Source: Mitsuokella sp047974105
GTDB lineage: Bacteria; Bacillota; Negativicutes; Selenomonadales; Selenomonadaceae
Direction of reading: 5' to 3'
Length of the DNA stretch: 64,000 nt
Assembly (NCBI RefSeq): GCF_047974105.1
Contig: NZ_JBHYRS010000009.1
Location: forward strand, 14,400-78,399
Shown: positions 42,820 through 50,374 of the stretch, piece after piece
Layout: every line of letters starts with the position of its first letter
Numbering within the stretch: the stretch's first letter is position 1
The notes under the pieces: generated by a model
The model's input: only the letters and a program-made list of their open reading frames with translations
Database searches by the model: none
What the model was told of the DNA's origin: nothing
Made by a program: the position numbers and the translations under genes

Positions 42820-42854
42820 AAACGGGCCTATGATGACGGCTTCATCATAGGCCC
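42820..42854 (-). terminator. Terminator after the rsmD-coaD-coiled-coil operon
   Basis: GGGCCTATGATGA (42824-42836)/TCATCATAGGCCC (42842-42854), 13-bp perfect stem, 5-nt loop, with GTTTTGACG on the minus strand. The T-run is short. Confidence 0.75.
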
Positions 42855-42859
42855 TGCTT

Positions 42860-43492
42860 TTATTCCTGCCCGGCTGACTGCTGTTCTTCCTTTGGCTCAG
42901 CCGGTGCCGGCTGTGTCTGCTGCGGCTGCGGCTGAGGCTGATTGAGTCCTGCCTTCGCCTGCTGCAGGACACTCAGGGCCTGCTGCAGTCCATTCGTAAC
43001 CTGCTGAACTCCGCTGGCAGCCTGCTGCACGCCATTCTGTGCCTGCTGTATGCCCTCAAATGTTTTGGAGACATGTGCGATGAGCTGTTCAAAGACCTGA
43101 TTGGCGTAGATATCCGCATTGTCCTGAAGCTCTTTGGCCCGCGCTTCGGCCTTCTCCACCATTTCCTGTTCCCTCTGCTGCGTTTCCTGAAGAATTTCCT
43201 TGCCGCGCTGCTTGGCCTGCAGGACGATTTCATCGTGCTCGACCATCTGACGCGCCTGTGCCTGCGCATCTTTGCGGATGTTCTCTGCATCGCGCTTGGC
43301 ATCTTCGTAAATCTCATCGCGTTTTTTCATGATGAGCTCGGCCTTCTCCAGTTCCTTCGGCAGATCGTTGCGCAGTTCTTCTACATAATGAACAAGGTCA
43401 TTGTCATTGATGAGAATATGTCCCGTAAAGGGGAAAGTTTTAGCCGTGGCCACCATGTTCTCAATTCTATCTAAAGTCTCGCGTACTCCCAT
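42860..43492 (-). CDS. Coiled-coil protein with C-terminal heptad repeats, unknown function
   Basis: 210 aa, soluble, highly charged. After about 35 residues a long alpha-helical coiled coil (E/K/R/A/Q-rich, residues 35-130) leads into a run of seven-residue repeats of the form x-Q-Q-x-x-x-G (about residues 148-187), then a Pro/Gln tail. The N-terminal layout resembles DivIVA-like or F-ATPase b-like helical proteins, but no family is certain. It is the last gene of rsmD-coaD-this (7-bp gap after coaD) with its own terminator. Confidence 0.75.
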   Translation of the reverse strand: MGVRETLDRIENMVATAKTFPFTGHILINDNDLVHYVEELRNDLPKELEKAELIMKKRDEIYEDAKRDAENIRKDAQAQARQMVEHDEIVLQAKQRGKEILQETQQREQEMVEKAEARAKELQDNADIYANQVFEQLIAHVSKTFEGIQQAQNGVQQAASGVQQVTNGLQQALSVLQQAKAGLNQPQPQPQQTQPAPAEPKEEQQSAGQE

Positions 43493-43499
43493 ACTCCGC

Positions 43500-43985
43500 T
43501 TACTCCCTTTCTTTTCCTGAAATCTTTACAGCCTCTTCCACACAGGGCGGCACAAGGCCATGTATATCACCATGGAAACGAATGAGTTCCCTGATGCCAG
43601 AAGAACTCACAAACGAATATTCCGGCCGTGTCAAAAGGAATACCGTATCAATATCGGGTTCCAGATGGCGAATCATATAAGCCTCATTCTGCTCATATTC
43701 AAGGTCTTTTATGGAACGCACGCCGCGCACGATGATATGCGCATCATGTTCCTTCATATATTCTGTAATGAGACCGGAAAAAGAGTCGACCCTGACATTA
43801 GGCAGATGGCTTGTCGCCTCGCGCAGGAAACGCACGCGTTCTTCGACCGGAAAGAACGCCTTTTTATTTATATTGTGGAACACGCAGATGATGACCTCAT
43901 CAAACATCATACTGGCCCTGGCAAAAATGTCGATATGACCAGTCGTCACGGGATCAAAGCTGCCTGAACACACAGCACGTCTCAT
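43500..43985 (-). CDS. coaD: Phosphopantetheine adenylyltransferase
   Basis: 161 aa nucleotidyltransferase with T/HxGH motif TTGHIDI, GSFDP at the N terminus and the C-terminal SSSGIRELIRF. CoaD makes dephospho-CoA from 4'-phosphopantetheine. Its ATG overlaps the rsmD stop (ATGA), a widely conserved gene pair. Confidence 0.97.
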   Translation of the reverse strand: MRRAVCSGSFDPVTTGHIDIFARASMMFDEVIICVFHNINKKAFFPVEERVRFLREATSHLPNVRVDSFSGLITEYMKEHDAHIIVRGVRSIKDLEYEQNEAYMIRHLEPDIDTVFLLTRPEYSFVSSSGIRELIRFHGDIHGLVPPCVEEAVKISGKERE

Positions 43986-44554
43986 AAATCATCCTCCTCG
44001 AGATACGCCTTCCACTGAAAGAAGCTGAGCTGGGTCGTATGGCCATAGCGGCGGTTCAGCACACAGCAAAGCTTAGAAAGCTCCGGCATGTCATTTTCAT
44101 CAGCACCATGCTCCACGACAAGGATGCCATCATGAGCCAGTACCTGACTCTCTTCCAAAAAGGCAAGTACCCTCTGAAAAAGTCCTTTATGGTAAGGGGG
44201 ATCACAGAAAATCAAATCAAAAGAACGACTGCCATGCGAAAGATGCGCAAGCTCTGCAAAGACATCGCCGCCATGCACCTCCGCTTTGTCCAGCAAATGC
44301 GCATGGGCCGCATTCTCCTTGATGAGCGCGGCCGTCGCCTGGTCTGCAAAGCAGGCAGCCGCAGCACCGCGCGACAGCGCCTCAAGGCCAAGATTCCCCG
44401 TGCCGGCAAAAAGGTCCAGCACATGACGCCCGACCACCTTCTGCCCCAGGATATTGAACAGTGATTCCTTAATACGGTCAGAGGTCGGCCGCGTCGTCTG
44501 ACCTTTCGGGGTCTTTAAACGACAGCCGCGCGCCGAGCCCGTAATGATTCTCAT
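43982..44554 (-). CDS. rsmD: 16S rRNA (guanine966-N2)-methyltransferase RsmD
   Basis: 190 aa. Opening MRIITGSARGCRLKTP, SAM-binding VLDLFAGTGNLGLEALSRGA and catalytic FDLIFCDPPYHKG identify RsmD, which methylates G966 of 16S rRNA. The frame begins with a GTG at 44563, but ATG 44554 has GGAG eight bases before and matches the family start. Confidence 0.95.
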   Translation of the reverse strand: MRIITGSARGCRLKTPKGQTTRPTSDRIKESLFNILGQKVVGRHVLDLFAGTGNLGLEALSRGAAAACFADQATAALIKENAAHAHLLDKAEVHGGDVFAELAHLSHGSRSFDLIFCDPPYHKGLFQRVLAFLEESQVLAHDGILVVEHGADENDMPELSKLCCVLNRRYGHTTQLSFFQWKAYLEEDDL

Positions 44555-44635
44555 AGTTTCCACTCCAAATCCAAATGCCTATAAACAGCTTCATTCTATC
44601 ATATTTTCTCGTTTTCGTGAACCTTTAATTAATGC

Positions 44636-44641
44636 TATAAT
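44636..44641 (+). promoter_or_regulatory. Extended -10 of the DUF4127 gene
   Basis: TGCTATAAT (44633-44641) is an extended -10 about 100 bp before the start. The leader contains a hairpin with stem GCATGATG/CATCATGC (44698-44716) and a GGAA tetraloop. Confidence 0.5.
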
Positions 44642-44738
44642 AAAGCAGAACCACGGACAGTCTGCAACTGCTGCCCGCTTCTTTACAGCAATTCCAGCAT
44701 GATGGGAACATCATGCATGTAGCCTTAGGAGAAATTTT

Positions 44739-46457
44739 GTGAACCGATTCTTACCGAAACGCAGTCTCTTGATTCTCATCCTCGTGCCCTGCCTTGCACT
44801 GCTGCTCTGGAACCTGCATCAAATGCAGCATCCGGCCGGCACGCCGGTGTCCCCTCAGGAAACCATATCGCATCATGTCATCCTGATTCCGCTTGACGGC
44901 AGGCCCCCCTGCCGTCAGTTTGTCATCGATGCCGGACGCATCGGCGGCACAGAAGTTTTGACACCGCCGCATGAACTGCAGGATTATTACTCGCAGCCCG
45001 GCGATACAAAAGCCATGAAAAGCTGGCTCTCCTCCGAAATTGGGCACGCCGATGCTGTTATTCTCTCCATTGACCAGCTGCTTTACGGCGGCCTTCTGAC
45101 CGCGCGTGAAAAACAGGCCTCAGAGGAAGATGTGAACGAGCTCCTCACCTATCTTCAGGAACTTCATGAAGATCATCCAGATGTACCGATTTACGCCTTC
45201 AGCATCCTGCCGCGCCTGACACCGCAAGATACGATTGACGGCTATAATGAACGGCGCGATATCATGGCCTACTCAAGGCTTGTGGGCCGTCAGGCCGCAG
45301 GGCTTTCCGTCGACGAGGAAAAAATTGCTTCCCTGAAAGCAAAGATTCCGCCCGCAAGTCTTGAACGCTATCTCGCACATTTTCGGGAAAATGCTGCTTT
45401 AAACGAACGACTGATGGACCTCACGCACGACGGCACGCTGACACGCCTCGTGCTCGGGCAGGACGATGGGGAAGAATACGGCATCCCCAATATCGAAAAA
45501 TTTGCCCTGCAGGGCTATATTAAGGACCTCGGTCTCTCGGAAAAGCAGGTCTTTCTGACACATGGAGCCGATGAAATCGCCCTTTCCCTGCTCGCTGCCT
45601 GGCACAATGAACAGACTGGCTATATTCCCAAGGTTTTCGTGCAGTATAATGACGCCCATGCCGAAGACCGCGTTATGCCATACATGGCCGTGCCGACCGG
45701 CATCTGCACAGAAGAAAAAATACGCCTGACAGGCGGCGAGCAGGTTGCATCCCCTGAGGAAGCCGACTTCACTCTGCTCGTATCGACAAACGATGCCGAT
45801 GAAAACACCTTGGACAGCCGTGCAGAATGTGTGCAGCTGCTGAAAGAAAACATCGAAAAAGGCCAGCCAACTGCCCTCGTCGACCTCAGCAAACATTTTA
45901 CGGGCGAGGAAACTGTACTGCCCCAGCTCATTGCCAGTGATTTTCCCCTGAACCGCCTGCTCGCCTACGCCGGCTGGAACACCACGAGCAATTCCCTCGG
46001 CACGGCCATCGCACAGGCCTGCCTTTACCGCTCTTCCCTGCCTGCTGTGACAAACGAGGAAGAAGCCATCGGCCTTGCCGCCCCGCAGGTTCGCTTTCTC
46101 GAAAACCGCATTCTCGAAGACTATTTCTATCTCAAAGAAGATATCGATACAATCAACAGCACACTGAAAAAAGCCGGCTATGTCAATACGGCAGACCTTG
46201 ACCTCGAGCGCAATTACCGTTGGGCCAACCTCATGCTGCGCACGTCTATGACGCGCCATCTGCTTGTTTACCGTCAAACAGCGGCATTCCGTGCTCCCTT
46301 CCCGATTGACACTCCCGCTGGAACCATTTGGCTGCAGCTGCATGACTTGCAGGCTGATATGAGTTTTCCATGGCCGCGCACCTTTGAAATCTACCTCGAG
46401 ACCACGCCATTCCTGGAAAAACTTTCTTCGTCACCGGCTCAGGCCCAGTCCTATTAA
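44739..46457 (+). CDS. DUF4127 family protein
   Basis: 572 aa. An N-terminal signal-anchor (LLILILVPCLALLLW) is followed by VILIPLDGRPPCRQ, the opening motif of DUF4127, and later VFLTHGADEIALSLLA and YAGWNTTSNSLGTAIAQ, also characteristic. DUF4127 proteins have no established function. The start is GTG 44739 with GGAG seven bases upstream. The signal-anchor implies it acts outside the cytoplasm. Monocistronic, ending in a terminator. Confidence 0.88.
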   Translation: MNRFLPKRSLLILILVPCLALLLWNLHQMQHPAGTPVSPQETISHHVILIPLDGRPPCRQFVIDAGRIGGTEVLTPPHELQDYYSQPGDTKAMKSWLSSEIGHADAVILSIDQLLYGGLLTAREKQASEEDVNELLTYLQELHEDHPDVPIYAFSILPRLTPQDTIDGYNERRDIMAYSRLVGRQAAGLSVDEEKIASLKAKIPPASLERYLAHFRENAALNERLMDLTHDGTLTRLVLGQDDGEEYGIPNIEKFALQGYIKDLGLSEKQVFLTHGADEIALSLLAAWHNEQTGYIPKVFVQYNDAHAEDRVMPYMAVPTGICTEEKIRLTGGEQVASPEEADFTLLVSTNDADENTLDSRAECVQLLKENIEKGQPTALVDLSKHFTGEETVLPQLIASDFPLNRLLAYAGWNTTSNSLGTAIAQACLYRSSLPAVTNEEEAIGLAAPQVRFLENRILEDYFYLKEDIDTINSTLKKAGYVNTADLDLERNYRWANLMLRTSMTRHLLVYRQTAAFRAPFPIDTPAGTIWLQLHDLQADMSFPWPRTFEIYLETTPFLEKLSSSPAQAQSY

Positions 46458-46484
46458 AAGGATATATTCTTATATGTTACATGC

Positions 46485-46515
46485 AAAATGGCTGCTCTAA
46501 AAGAGCAGCCATTTT
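46485..46515. terminator. Bidirectional terminator between DUF4127 and the metal ATPase
   Basis: AAAATGGCTGCTCT (46485-46498)/AGAGCAGCCATTTT (46502-46515), perfect, with a 3-nt loop and A/T flanks. Confidence 0.93.
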
Positions 46516-46546
46516 TGTAAAAACAGACAAAGAGGAAACCGTATCC

Positions 46547-48742
46547 TCAAAGGTAAATCTCACAGTCGTCTTCGACTTTCTTGCAGTTTTTGCGCACGCG
46601 CTGCATGACTTCCTGTGGGTCTTCACCGAGTTCAAACTCCACTTTCATCTCCTGCATCATGAAATTGACCACGGCATTTTGAACCCCTGCCGTATTTTTC
46701 GCTGCAGACTCCATGAGATTGGCGCAGTTTGCACAGTCCACATCAATTTTATACGAACGGGCAGCCTGATTCGGTGCATTAGAAGCACCTTCCATATATT
46801 TCTTTTCTGCAGGCAGTTCCATATGTTCTTTTTTATCAGCTTTTGGCAGGGACTCTATGCGGCCGCCGACAAAGAGCGCGCGCATGGCGTTGAGAACCGC
46901 GAGAATCATGACCCCGACATCGGCGAAAATAGCAGCCCACATCGAAGCAAGGCCAATGGCACCGAGCACGAGTACGATGGCTTTGACGCCAATTGCGAAA
47001 ACAATGTTCTGATGAACGATGCCCATCGTCTTTTTCGCAATGCGCTTTGCCGCAGCAATTTTCAGCGGGTCATCGTCCATGAGGACGATATCAGCAGCCT
47101 CAATGGCTGCATCCGAGCCCATTGCCCCCATGGCAATGCCGACATCTGCCCGCGAAAGGACCGGTGCATCATTGATGCCGTCGCCGACAAAGGCGAGTTT
47201 GCGGCCATCCTTCTCCTTCTGCAGCAGCGCTTCGACTTTTTCTACCTTATCCTGCGGCAAAAGTCCGCTGTAAACATCATCGAGTTTCAGCTCCGCAGCA
47301 ACCTGCTCAGCCACGGCTTTCGTATCGCCGGTCAGCATGACCGTTTTCTTTACACCCGTACGGTGAAGGGCCTCAATCGCCTCAGCAGAATGTTCTTTGA
47401 CAACGTCCGATACCACAATATGGCCTGCATACTCGCCGTCAATGGCCACATGGACAATCGTACCGGACTTTTCACACGGATGCCAGGCAGCACCGACATC
47501 CTGCATCAGTTTTTCATTGCCGACATAGATGACCTGTCCATTGACATGGGCACGCACGCCGCGTCCGGCAATTTCTTCCACATCCTCGACTTTGCAGTCA
47601 TCAGCCTCATGCTGATAGGCATTGCGCAGCGAAGCAGCGATGGGATGCGTCGAGAAGCGTTCAACATGGGCTGCCAGATGCAAGAGTTCCTGCGGATTGA
47701 TTTTCTCCGGATGAATGGCCGTGACTTCAAAAACACCCTTGGTAAGAGTACCCGTCTTATCGAATACAACCGTGTCCACCTTGGAAAGTGTTTCCAGATA
47801 ATTGGAACCTTTGATGAGCACGCCCGTGCGGCTTGCTCCGCCAATGCCGGCAAAGAACGACAGCGGAATGCTGATGACGAGTGCACAAGGGCAGCTGATG
47901 ACGAGGAAAGTCAGCGCGCGGTATATCCACGTTCCCCATTCCGGTGCCATGCCCATGGCAGCAATGCGCACCAGCGGAGGTACCACGGCCAAAATGGCAG
48001 CTGCAAGCACGACAATTGGCGTATAGACACGTGCAAACTTGGCAATGAAATGTTCGGACTTTGATTTGCGGGAACTTGCCTCCTCAACGAGCCTCAAAAT
48101 TTTAGAGGCTGTTGATTCTGCAAAGGCCTTTGTCGTCCGGATATGCAAAAGACCGCTCGTATTGATGCAGCCGCTGATGACTTCATCGCCCTTTCCCACC
48201 TTGCGCGGCAGGCTTTCACCCGTGAGTGCCACGGTATTCAGGGTAGAAGTACCTTCGGCAATCACGCCATCGATTGGGATTTTTTCTCCCGGCTTGACGA
48301 GAATGACCGAGCCAACTGCCACACTGTCCGGCTGAACTCTTTGCCACTTTTCATCCGCTCCTACGAGATTTGCGTAATCCGGACGGATATCCATGAGTTC
48401 CGAAATATTGCGGCGGCTGCGCCCGACCGCATACGACTGGAACCATTCGCCCACCTGATAGAAGAGCATGACGGCAATTCCCTCGGTATAATCGCCGTCT
48501 TCATAAAGCGCCAGTGCCATGGCACCAATCGTCGCCACAGCCATGAGCAGACACTCGTCAAACGGCTGACGGCGCCAGATGCCCTTGCCTGCCTTGACGA
48601 GGATATCGCCGCCCACAATCAGGTAAGGAACAAGATATGCCAAAAAGCGCCTCATACCAGAAAGCGGCAGATAGGCCAGCAGCACCATGAGGAGCGCTGT
48701 CGCTATAATGCGAATAAGATTTTTCTTTTGTCTGGGATTCAT
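46547..48742 (-). CDS. P1B-2 type heavy-metal ATPase (Zn/Cd/Pb) with C-terminal HMA domain
   Basis: 731 aa. Metal-site motif SCPCALVISIP (CPCx4SxP), phosphorylation site FDKTGTLTKG, TGES loop (LTGESLPRK), hinge GDGINDAPVLSRAD, and later TM segments with N..K..D all mark P1B-2 ATPases such as ZntA/CadA. The usual N-terminal heavy-metal-associated domain is missing; instead VDCANCANLMESA is about 65 residues from the C terminus, with a final C-x-K-x4-D-D-C end. It exports Zn, Cd or Pb. ATG 48742 follows GGAG; an ArsR/SmtB-like operator sits on the promoter, but no such regulator gene is adjacent. Confidence 0.93.
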   Translation of the reverse strand: MNPRQKKNLIRIIATALLMVLLAYLPLSGMRRFLAYLVPYLIVGGDILVKAGKGIWRRQPFDECLLMAVATIGAMALALYEDGDYTEGIAVMLFYQVGEWFQSYAVGRSRRNISELMDIRPDYANLVGADEKWQRVQPDSVAVGSVILVKPGEKIPIDGVIAEGTSTLNTVALTGESLPRKVGKGDEVISGCINTSGLLHIRTTKAFAESTASKILRLVEEASSRKSKSEHFIAKFARVYTPIVVLAAAILAVVPPLVRIAAMGMAPEWGTWIYRALTFLVISCPCALVISIPLSFFAGIGGASRTGVLIKGSNYLETLSKVDTVVFDKTGTLTKGVFEVTAIHPEKINPQELLHLAAHVERFSTHPIAASLRNAYQHEADDCKVEDVEEIAGRGVRAHVNGQVIYVGNEKLMQDVGAAWHPCEKSGTIVHVAIDGEYAGHIVVSDVVKEHSAEAIEALHRTGVKKTVMLTGDTKAVAEQVAAELKLDDVYSGLLPQDKVEKVEALLQKEKDGRKLAFVGDGINDAPVLSRADVGIAMGAMGSDAAIEAADIVLMDDDPLKIAAAKRIAKKTMGIVHQNIVFAIGVKAIVLVLGAIGLASMWAAIFADVGVMILAVLNAMRALFVGGRIESLPKADKKEHMELPAEKKYMEGASNAPNQAARSYKIDVDCANCANLMESAAKNTAGVQNAVVNFMMQEMKVEFELGEDPQEVMQRVRKNCKKVEDDCEIYL

Positions 48743-48765
48743 ATTTCCACTCTCCTTACAAACAT

Positions 48766-48781
48766 ATGAACAATGGTTCAT
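48766..48781. promoter_or_regulatory. SmtB/ArsR-like operator of the metal ATPase
   Basis: ATGAAC-AATG-GTTCAT (48766-48781), a near-perfect palindrome resembling SmtB/CzrA sites (TGAAC..GTTCA), lies about 12 bp after the -10. Confidence 0.65.
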
Positions 48782-48792
48782 TTGTTAATTTC

Positions 48793-48821
48793 ATTATAGC
48801 AATCAAGAAGTGAAAAAGCAA
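48793..48821 (-). promoter_or_regulatory. Promoter of the metal ATPase
   Basis: Minus strand TTGCTT (48821-48816), 17-bp spacer, TATAAT (48798-48793) with an upstream TGC making an extended -10. Confidence 0.7.
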
Positions 48822-48890
48822 TAGAAAATTGGGATTCTGCTGTCTCAGAAAATACAACCACACTATGCAATATTTTTTTTAGGAGAATAC

Positions 48891-48919
48891 TTGACAAAAA
48901 AAGGATTCATCCGTATAAT
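48891..48919 (+). promoter_or_regulatory. Promoter of tRNA-Gln
   Basis: Consensus TTGACA (48891-48896), 17-bp spacer, TATAAT (48914-48919), 20 bp before the tRNA. Confidence 0.92.
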
Positions 48920-48939
48920 ATATAAATGTCGAAAGACAC

Positions 48940-49015
48940 AGGGGTATCGCCAAGTTGGTAAGGCACGGGTCTCTGAATCCCGCATGCGTTGGTTCGAGTC
49001 CAGCTACCCCTGCCA
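48940..49015 (+). tRNA. tRNA-Gln (anticodon CTG)
   Basis: Acceptor AGGGGTA/TACCCCT, D arm GCC..GGC, anticodon loop CTCTGAA giving CTG, T-loop GTTCGAGTC, encoded CCA. The first pair of the anticodon stem next to the loop is T-T, a mismatch. Confidence 0.93.
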
Positions 49016-49026
49016 TATGAATATTC

Positions 49027-49053
49027 AGCCAGTCTTTAAGGGCTGGCTTTTTT
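49027..49053 (+). terminator. Terminator of tRNA-Gln
   Basis: AGCCAGTC pairs with GGCTGGCT (one G-U) then TTTTTTG, 12 bp past the tRNA. Confidence 0.78.
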
Positions 49054-49089
49054 GCTGTTCAAAATATTTTTTAGGAAAATCTCAACAAA

Positions 49090-49129
49090 CAAAAAGGGCA
49101 GGCATCGTTTTGCACGATGCCTGCCCTTT
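49090..49129 (-). terminator. Terminator of the rimO-cinA-secreted protein operon
   Basis: 16-bp perfect stem (49093-49108/49114-49129, core GGGCAGGCATCGT) with 5-nt loop and TTTTTG on the minus strand. Confidence 0.93.
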
Positions 49130-49140
49130 GCTGCATGAAT

Positions 49141-49869
49141 TTATTTTGTTTTTTTCTTATCGCCTTTTTTGCTGCTGTTGGCATTTTTGCTGGTCTTCGC
49201 ATTTTTGCTGTTCTTGACCTGTTTTTTGTCAACGTCCTTGAGCGTCGTAATGCCCTTCTGGAAAGCAGCGAGGGAACTTGCGCGCAAATCCGGATTATCG
49301 ATAAGCTCTACGCCATAGCGATTGCCCTTCGGCGTGCGGAAGAAGGCTACTGCCATCTGCGTATCGGCCTTGGCCACACCGTCAATTTTGCCGTCGCCAT
49401 CTTCATCGACCTCGACTTCTTTGGCCGTCACGGCGTAGATGGCCTTATTCTTGGCATCGAGATTCACGAGCATGATGCCCTCATAGCCATTGCTGCCCAT
49501 AATGCCCGAAAGAAGCTTTTCCGCATCGGCCGGCTTGAGTTTGTTGAGATCCGGCACGCTCTTGTTATCAAAGGCATTCGTCAGCACAACCCACGCGTAT
49601 TTGATATTGTACTCTTCATTATCGAAAATCAGCACCTCGCCCGTGCGGTCTTCATAAAGAAGGCTGGCTGGGATAACACCGACCGGTTTCTGAGGACACT
49701 GGATGGAAAACCCATACTGCTGACTCGTATACGTATACGGAAGGGATACTTCGACAGGAGCCTGTGTGCTCTCAGCTGAAGTCTGTTCAGCCGCAAAGGC
49801 CGGCACAGCCGGCGCCAGCAGCAAAGATGCACCAAGGGCTGCTGCTGCCATATAAGAATAGAAACGCAT
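49141..49869 (-). CDS. Secreted protein with EF-hand-like loop, unknown function
   Basis: 242 aa. A signal peptide (MAAAALGASLLLAPAVPAFA-A) leads into a beta-rich segment with YTYTSQQYGFSIQCP, a region resembling small secreted domains, an acidic VDEDGDGKIDG loop that looks like a calcium-binding EF-hand core, and a 40-residue Lys/Asn/Ser tail. ATG 49869 follows GAGG; the frame is open to 49914. It is the last gene after rimO and cinA. No family recognised. Confidence 0.7.
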   Translation of the reverse strand: MRFYSYMAAAALGASLLLAPAVPAFAAEQTSAESTQAPVEVSLPYTYTSQQYGFSIQCPQKPVGVIPASLLYEDRTGEVLIFDNEEYNIKYAWVVLTNAFDNKSVPDLNKLKPADAEKLLSGIMGSNGYEGIMLVNLDAKNKAIYAVTAKEVEVDEDGDGKIDGVAKADTQMAVAFFRTPKGNRYGVELIDNPDLRASSLAAFQKGITTLKDVDKKQVKNSKNAKTSKNANSSKKGDKKKTK

Positions 49870-49876
49870 AATAAAG

Positions 49877-50371
49877 TTACCTCTTTTCTTCTTTCCGCTC
49901 TTCAAGATAAGCACAGGCCATCGAGAGAGCCGTATCCGTCGTCTGACGTTTGACCTCTGTGCGCGTGCCGCGGAAATGATTTTCCTTGACTATCGTACCC
50001 CAGGGACCTGAAACGGCGATGAAAACGAGTCCGACCGGTTTTTCCTTCGTGCCGCCGCCCGGACCGGCAATGCCCGTAATGCCAATCCCAATGTCCGTTT
50101 TTATCGCACGGCGAATGCCCTCTGCCATCTCACGCGCCGTTTCCTCTGAGACTGCTCCATGAGCCAGCAGCGTCTCATGACGAACACCGACCAAAGCTTC
50201 TTTGATGCAGTTCGTATAGGAAACAACCGAGCCCATAACATAAGCTGAGCTGCCCGCAATATCCGTCAGACGGCTCGTCAGAAGCCCCCCTGTACAGGAT
50301 TCTGCACAGGAAATCGTCAAATTCTGCGCACTAAGAAGCCTGCCTATCTTTTCTTCCAGAAGTTCTGACAT
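49877..50371 (-). CDS. CinA C-terminal family (nicotinamide-nucleotide amidase, PncC-like)
   Basis: 164 aa, only the amidase half of CinA. CAESCTGGLLTSRLTDIAGSS, GAVSEETAREMAEG and GITGIAGPGG are its signature segments. PncC removes the amide of NMN to recycle pyridine nucleotides. The N-terminal MoaB-like half of full CinA is absent. It follows rimO with a four-base gap. Confidence 0.9.
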   Translation of the reverse strand: MSELLEEKIGRLLSAQNLTISCAESCTGGLLTSRLTDIAGSSAYVMGSVVSYTNCIKEALVGVRHETLLAHGAVSEETAREMAEGIRRAIKTDIGIGITGIAGPGGGTKEKPVGLVFIAVSGPWGTIVKENHFRGTRTEVKRQTTDTALSMACAYLEERKEEKR

Positions 50372-50374
50372 GAT

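Noticed and set aside
46481..48064. A long plus-strand open frame (527 codons)
   Set aside because: It is antisense to the metal ATPase and starts inside a terminator.
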